Below, piece by piece: positions 61,343 to 64,000 of a DNA stretch of 64,000 nucleotides (the first letter of the stretch is position 1; every line of letters starts with the position of its first letter). The notes under the pieces were generated by a model that was given only the letters and a program-made list of their open reading frames with translations, had not been told where the DNA came from and searched no databases. This stretch comes from Polyangiaceae bacterium (GTDB taxonomy: Bacteria > Myxococcota_A > Polyangia > Polyangiales > Polyangiaceae): assembly GCA_025937895.1 (NCBI GenBank), contig JAICQL010000012.1:1-64000 (forward strand). Direction: 5' to 3'. A program made the translations under genes and the position numbers.

Positions 61343-62293
61343 ATGTTCTTGCTGCTGATCCTGCTGTTCTGTGGCTGCTCACGGCAGCGCCCCGAGCCGG
61401 AGTTGCACGGTGGGCTGCCAGCCCGTCTCTCCGAGCTCGACCTGTACTCCGACCTGCACGCGGGCAGCGTGGTGGCGGACGTGCGGCCCTACGAGCCCAC
61501 CTTCAGCTTGTGGAGCGACGGAGCTGCCAAGCGCCGATGGATCCGTCTGCCAGTAGGCGAGGCCATCGACACCTCGGACATGGATGCGTGGCGCTTTCCG
61601 GCGGGGACCGAGCTCTTCAAGGAGTTCTCGGTGGCGGGCAAGCGCATCGAGACGCGAGTCTTGCGCAAGGTGAGCCCGGAGGACGCCGGCTGGGCGGCAA
61701 TGAGCTACGCCTGGAACGACGCCCAGGACGAGGCCGTTGCCGCGCCGGACGGCGCCGCCGACGCACTCGGGACCCAGCACGACATACCGTCAGCGCGCAC
61801 CTGCATGATGTGCCACGGCGGGCGCCGTGAGCGCGTCCTCGGCTTCGGAGCAATCCAGCTCGCCCACCCGGCAAACTCAGAGAGCGACGTCACCCTCGAA
61901 CGCCTCACCCTAGAGCGCCGCCTCTCGCATGAGCCGCGAGCGCCGATGGCTCTCGCAGGCCCACCCGAAGACGTGGCCGCAGTGGGCTACCTCCACGCCA
62001 ACTGCGGCCACTGCCACGACGGAGGCAGGCCGCCGCAGCCGCAGCCTCTTCGTCCACCCACGTACGTGGACTTCAGCCTGCGGGTTCAGGATCTGTCCTC
62101 CGTGCAGGCCACCCGAGCACACGCAACCGCCCGGCTGCTCGCGCTGGGCCAGCCTGCCACCCACCACCTCATCCTCCGGCGCATGACCACCCCCGGCGGA
62201 CCGTTGCTGCGCCGGATGCCACCTCTCGCCACGGAGATCATCGACGATGAGGGGCTGAGCCTCGTGCGGGAGTGGCTGCAGCGCGTGCAGTGA
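61343..62293 (+). CDS. Diheme c-type cytochrome-like lipoprotein
   Basis: 316 residues. The signal with lipobox LLILLFCGCS predicts a lipid anchor. Two CXXCH heme-attachment motifs occur: ARTCMMCHGG near 154 and HANCGHCHDG near 221. The N-terminal region YEPTFSLWSDGAAKRRWIRLP is characteristic of a family of secreted proteins annotated as SO_2930-type diheme or 'cytochrome c domain' proteins. It likely carries electrons in the periplasm. RegA-like site upstream and RegBA alongside suggest redox control. Confidence 0.8.
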   Translation: MFLLLILLFCGCSRQRPEPELHGGLPARLSELDLYSDLHAGSVVADVRPYEPTFSLWSDGAAKRRWIRLPVGEAIDTSDMDAWRFPAGTELFKEFSVAGKRIETRVLRKVSPEDAGWAAMSYAWNDAQDEAVAAPDGAADALGTQHDIPSARTCMMCHGGRRERVLGFGAIQLAHPANSESDVTLERLTLERRLSHEPRAPMALAGPPEDVAAVGYLHANCGHCHDGGRPPQPQPLRPPTYVDFSLRVQDLSSVQATRAHATARLLALGQPATHHLILRRMTTPGGPLLRRMPPLATEIIDDEGLSLVREWLQRVQ

Positions 62294-62320
62294 GCCTGCG
62301 AGTCCCTCGTCATCTCCTGG

Positions 62321-62343
62321 TGATCTGCGCTGCGCGGAGATCA
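62321..62343 (+). terminator. Hairpin downstream of the diheme gene
   Basis: TGATCTGCGC and GCGGAGATCA pair over ten positions with one mismatch around TGC, starting 28 bases after the stop. No T-run. The rest of the 62294-62502 gap shows nothing. Confidence 0.4.
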
Positions 62344-62502
62344 GTCGAGTGATGCGCTGCAGTTGAGGTCGACCCAAGTCAAACTGGTATGCCCAGCTGG
62401 CCCGCTGTAGCAGTGAGACACGCCAGTGATGCAATTGGCTCCGAGCTGAGCTTCGCCACGTAAACCAGCGTTAGCGGGCACATCCGTTGCTTGTACGAGA
62501 GC

Positions 62503-62904
62503 ATGGAAACTCTAGCAACTTCCGCCGTCGAGCGTCGTTGGGGCCGCGCTCGGTCTTCTCGCCATGCTGCTACTCTGCTTGCAGGTGCAGTCTGCCTCGG
62601 AGGCGTGAGCACCGTGTCAGCCGCGCCACAGGCTGAGCCCGCTCCGGCGGCTCCCCGCATCGTGGAGCCTGCGCGGGGCTCTGGCTTCGTGGATCCTGCA
62701 ACGCAGCCGCAGGCCGGCGAGACCGCGGTTCAGGTGCCTGACCCAGTCACGGACCGCGACATCCAGGGCCAATACGGGCTCGGTATCATGCTGCTGGTGA
62801 TCGGCGGCTTGCTCTGCACTGCGCTGGTCATCGCCCTGTTCAGGATCGTGATGCGTCGCAGCTGGGAGTCCCACGACGGCCCGGCGAGCCAGGCCCGGCA
62901 CTGA
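62503..62904 (+). CDS. Small single-pass membrane protein with signal peptide
   Basis: 133 residues from METLATSAVERRWG (a TTG at 62491 is an alternative). A hydrophobic signal-like segment ends VSTVSAAPQ. A Pro/Ala/Gln-rich periplasmic stretch follows, then one transmembrane helix (LGIMLLVIGGLLCTALVIALF) with a basic cytoplasmic tail IVMRRSWES. No recognised family. The topology suits a membrane-anchored small subunit or regulator. Confidence 0.5.
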   Translation: METLATSAVERRWGRARSSRHAATLLAGAVCLGGVSTVSAAPQAEPAPAAPRIVEPARGSGFVDPATQPQAGETAVQVPDPVTDRDIQGQYGLGIMLLVIGGLLCTALVIALFRIVMRRSWESHDGPASQARH

Positions 62905-62952
62905 TCAACCTAAACGGCTGTGCCCCGGGGGGGCGCGCGCTATCCTGGGCCC

Positions 62953-63180
62953 GTGTCCGCGCCCCGCACGCCGTGCCCGTCTGACGATACACTGGCGGCT
63001 TTCCTTCTCGCGAGTGACGCCGCTGCGGCCTCGGAAGAGTTCGAGCTCGAAGGCGTGATCGGCCGGGGAGGGATGGGCAGTGTGTGGCGTGCTCGCGACC
63101 GCCGTACCGGGCAGCTGGTGGCGCTCCACCTGCGCTGGGCCGTTGCCACCGCGCGCGATAGCCTCGGAGCGCTCGAGTTC
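62953..63180 (+). pseudogene. 5' fragment of a Ser/Thr protein kinase gene
   Basis: From a GTG the frame reads PCPSDDTLAAFLLASD and then FELEGVIGRGGMGSVWRARD followed by GQLVAL. This is the N-terminal leader and glycine-rich loop (GRGGMGSV) of a myxobacterial Pkn-type kinase. The expected VALK lysine is His (VALHL), and no alphaC, HRD or DFG follows. The frame stays open into the GH39 gene in another reading register but with no kinase content. It looks like a truncated kinase gene, probably joined to the GH39 5' flank by deletion. Confidence 0.65.
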
Positions 63181-63292
63181 AGGGGCCCGCCCCGGCAGAT
63201 TGAGCGACGTTGCTCGGCCTGGCACAACCAGGCTGCTGGCGGCGCTTCGGTGGGGCTTGAAGAGCGCAGAAAAAGCAGGAAGAACGGGGGGC

Positions 63293-64000
63293 ATGCGAGG
63301 CGTCTCGAAGTTCTTGTTGGGCACGGTTGCGTCGGCGTGTGCAGCCACTCCGGTGCCAGGCTCATCGGCTCCAGCTGGCGAACACTCTGCCGAGCGCGTG
63401 ATTCGGGTCGATGCCCGCTCGCCCACTGGTCCGCGGGAGCGCTTCACCGACTTCTCGGTGGGGTCGGATTATCCGGGCACGCTGCTTCGGGACGACAGCC
63501 TGGCACAGCTGCAGCTCGTTCGGGAGGAGCTTGGCTTTCGGTATGTGCGCTTCCACGGGATCTTTCACGACGTTCTCGGCACGTATCGAGAGCAGGACGG
63601 GCAACCCGTCTACAGCTGGTCCAAGATCGATCTGCTCTACGATCGCCTGCTGGCGATGGGGATTCGCCCCTTCATCGAGCTGGGGTTCACGCCCGATGCG
63701 ATGAAGACGTCCGAACAGACCATCTTCCACTGGAAGGGCAACACCTCGCATCCGGACCTCGAGAAGTGGACGAAGCTGGTCGGTGCCTTCACTCGTCACC
63801 TGCTCGAGCGCTACGGGCGGGACGAGGTTCGCAGCTGGTTCTTCGAGGTCTGGAACGAGCCCAATCTGGACATCTTCTGGGAGCGCGCCGATCAGGCCGC
63901 GTATTTCGAGCTGTACGCGCGCACGGCGCGCACCTTGAAAGCCATCGATGCGGAGCTGAAGGTCGGTGGGCCCTCGACCGCCGGTGCGGCATGGGTGCCG
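63293..64000 (+). CDS. GH39-family glycosidase (beta-xylosidase-like), 5' part
   Basis: 236 codons are visible, running off the window. The start MRGVSKFLLGTVASACA gives a weak signal peptide preceded by GGGGGG. The TIM-barrel core shows RERFTDFSVGSDYPG, LGFRYVRFHGIFHDVLGTY, GIRPFIELGFTPDAM and the clan-A acid/base motif FFEVWNEPNLDIFW (Glu in NEP). GH39 enzymes are mainly beta-xylosidases or alpha-iduronidases. A xylan-related role would fit the xylose isomerase 36 kb away, but that link is weak. Confidence 0.85.
   Translation, partial: MRGVSKFLLGTVASACAATPVPGSSAPAGEHSAERVIRVDARSPTGPRERFTDFSVGSDYPGTLLRDDSLAQLQLVREELGFRYVRFHGIFHDVLGTYREQDGQPVYSWSKIDLLYDRLLAMGIRPFIELGFTPDAMKTSEQTIFHWKGNTSHPDLEKWTKLVGAFTRHLLERYGRDEVRSWFFEVWNEPNLDIFWERADQAAYFELYARTARTLKAIDAELKVGGPSTAGAAWVP

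Overview
The window is a high-GC chromosomal segment with strong G/C third-position bias and very long antisense shadow ORFs. It most resembles a myxobacterium (Myxococcota, probably Polyangia). Supporting features are a large NAD-glutamate dehydrogenase, several sensor kinases, a Ser/Thr kinase fold fused to an AgmX/PglI-type (TonB-like) C-terminal domain, a lipoprotein with CC...DP.CC repeats, a two-gene AddAB-like recombination nuclease and many lineage-specific secreted proteins. No rRNA, tRNA, CRISPR array, integrase or intact insertion sequence was seen, so the accessory look comes from decayed genes and one unusual nuclease/translocase operon.

Layout. 0-6.6 kb: tail of an Fe-superoxide dismutase, an MBL-fold protein, a MASE1 histidine kinase translationally coupled to a REC-kinase-REC hybrid, rsmI with a duplicated start, a four-helix-bundle protein, and an RpoH-type sigma factor that it overlaps tail to tail. 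6.9-12 kb: giant NAD-glutamate dehydrogenase. 12-19 kb: envelope and periplasmic genes (DUF481 barrel, a Pro/Ala-rich lipoprotein, a trypsin-like protease coupled to a Cys-rich lipoprotein, a DsbA-like lipoprotein coupled to a DUF89 phosphatase). 19-26 kb: Ada, a MOSC protein, a sigma-region-4-like protein, a beta-barrel/lipoprotein pair and a polytopic membrane protein. 26-29.4 kb: divergent ROK regulator and xylose isomerase around a perfect 14-bp palindrome, then a second MOSC protein.

29.8-41.9 kb is the nucleic-acid-processing block. It holds an AddB-like and an AddA-like protein, each with a PD-(D/E)XK nuclease domain, then two small conserved genes. After these comes a tightly overlapping three-gene operon: a winged-helix-like protein, an AAA+/STAND-like ATPase with a C-terminal winged helix, and a Cas4-like Fe-S nuclease fused to a complete FtsK-type DNA motor. 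This operon is the best candidate for an undescribed system. It could act in anti-invader defence or DNA-end processing; the sequence alone cannot say which.

42-54 kb: a predicted transmembrane pseudokinase, a GT39-like glycosyltransferase, an M1 aminopeptidase, TreY, and a converging TreX(GlgX)-MalQ fusion, which together suggest trehalose/alpha-glucan metabolism. 54-57.3 kb: a gene graveyard with RNA-ligase, PIN-toxin and metallophosphoesterase remnants around an intact Uma2-family gene. 57-62.3 kb: an esterase lipoprotein, then a RegB/RegA (PrrB/PrrA) redox two-component pair. The pair is flanked by respiratory-type membrane genes and a diheme lipoprotein, and the same GCGTC-N5-GACGC-type element lies in front of regB and in the cytochrome-region promoter. 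62.5-64 kb: a small membrane protein, a broken Ser/Thr-kinase 5' end, and the start of a GH39 glycosidase that runs off the window.
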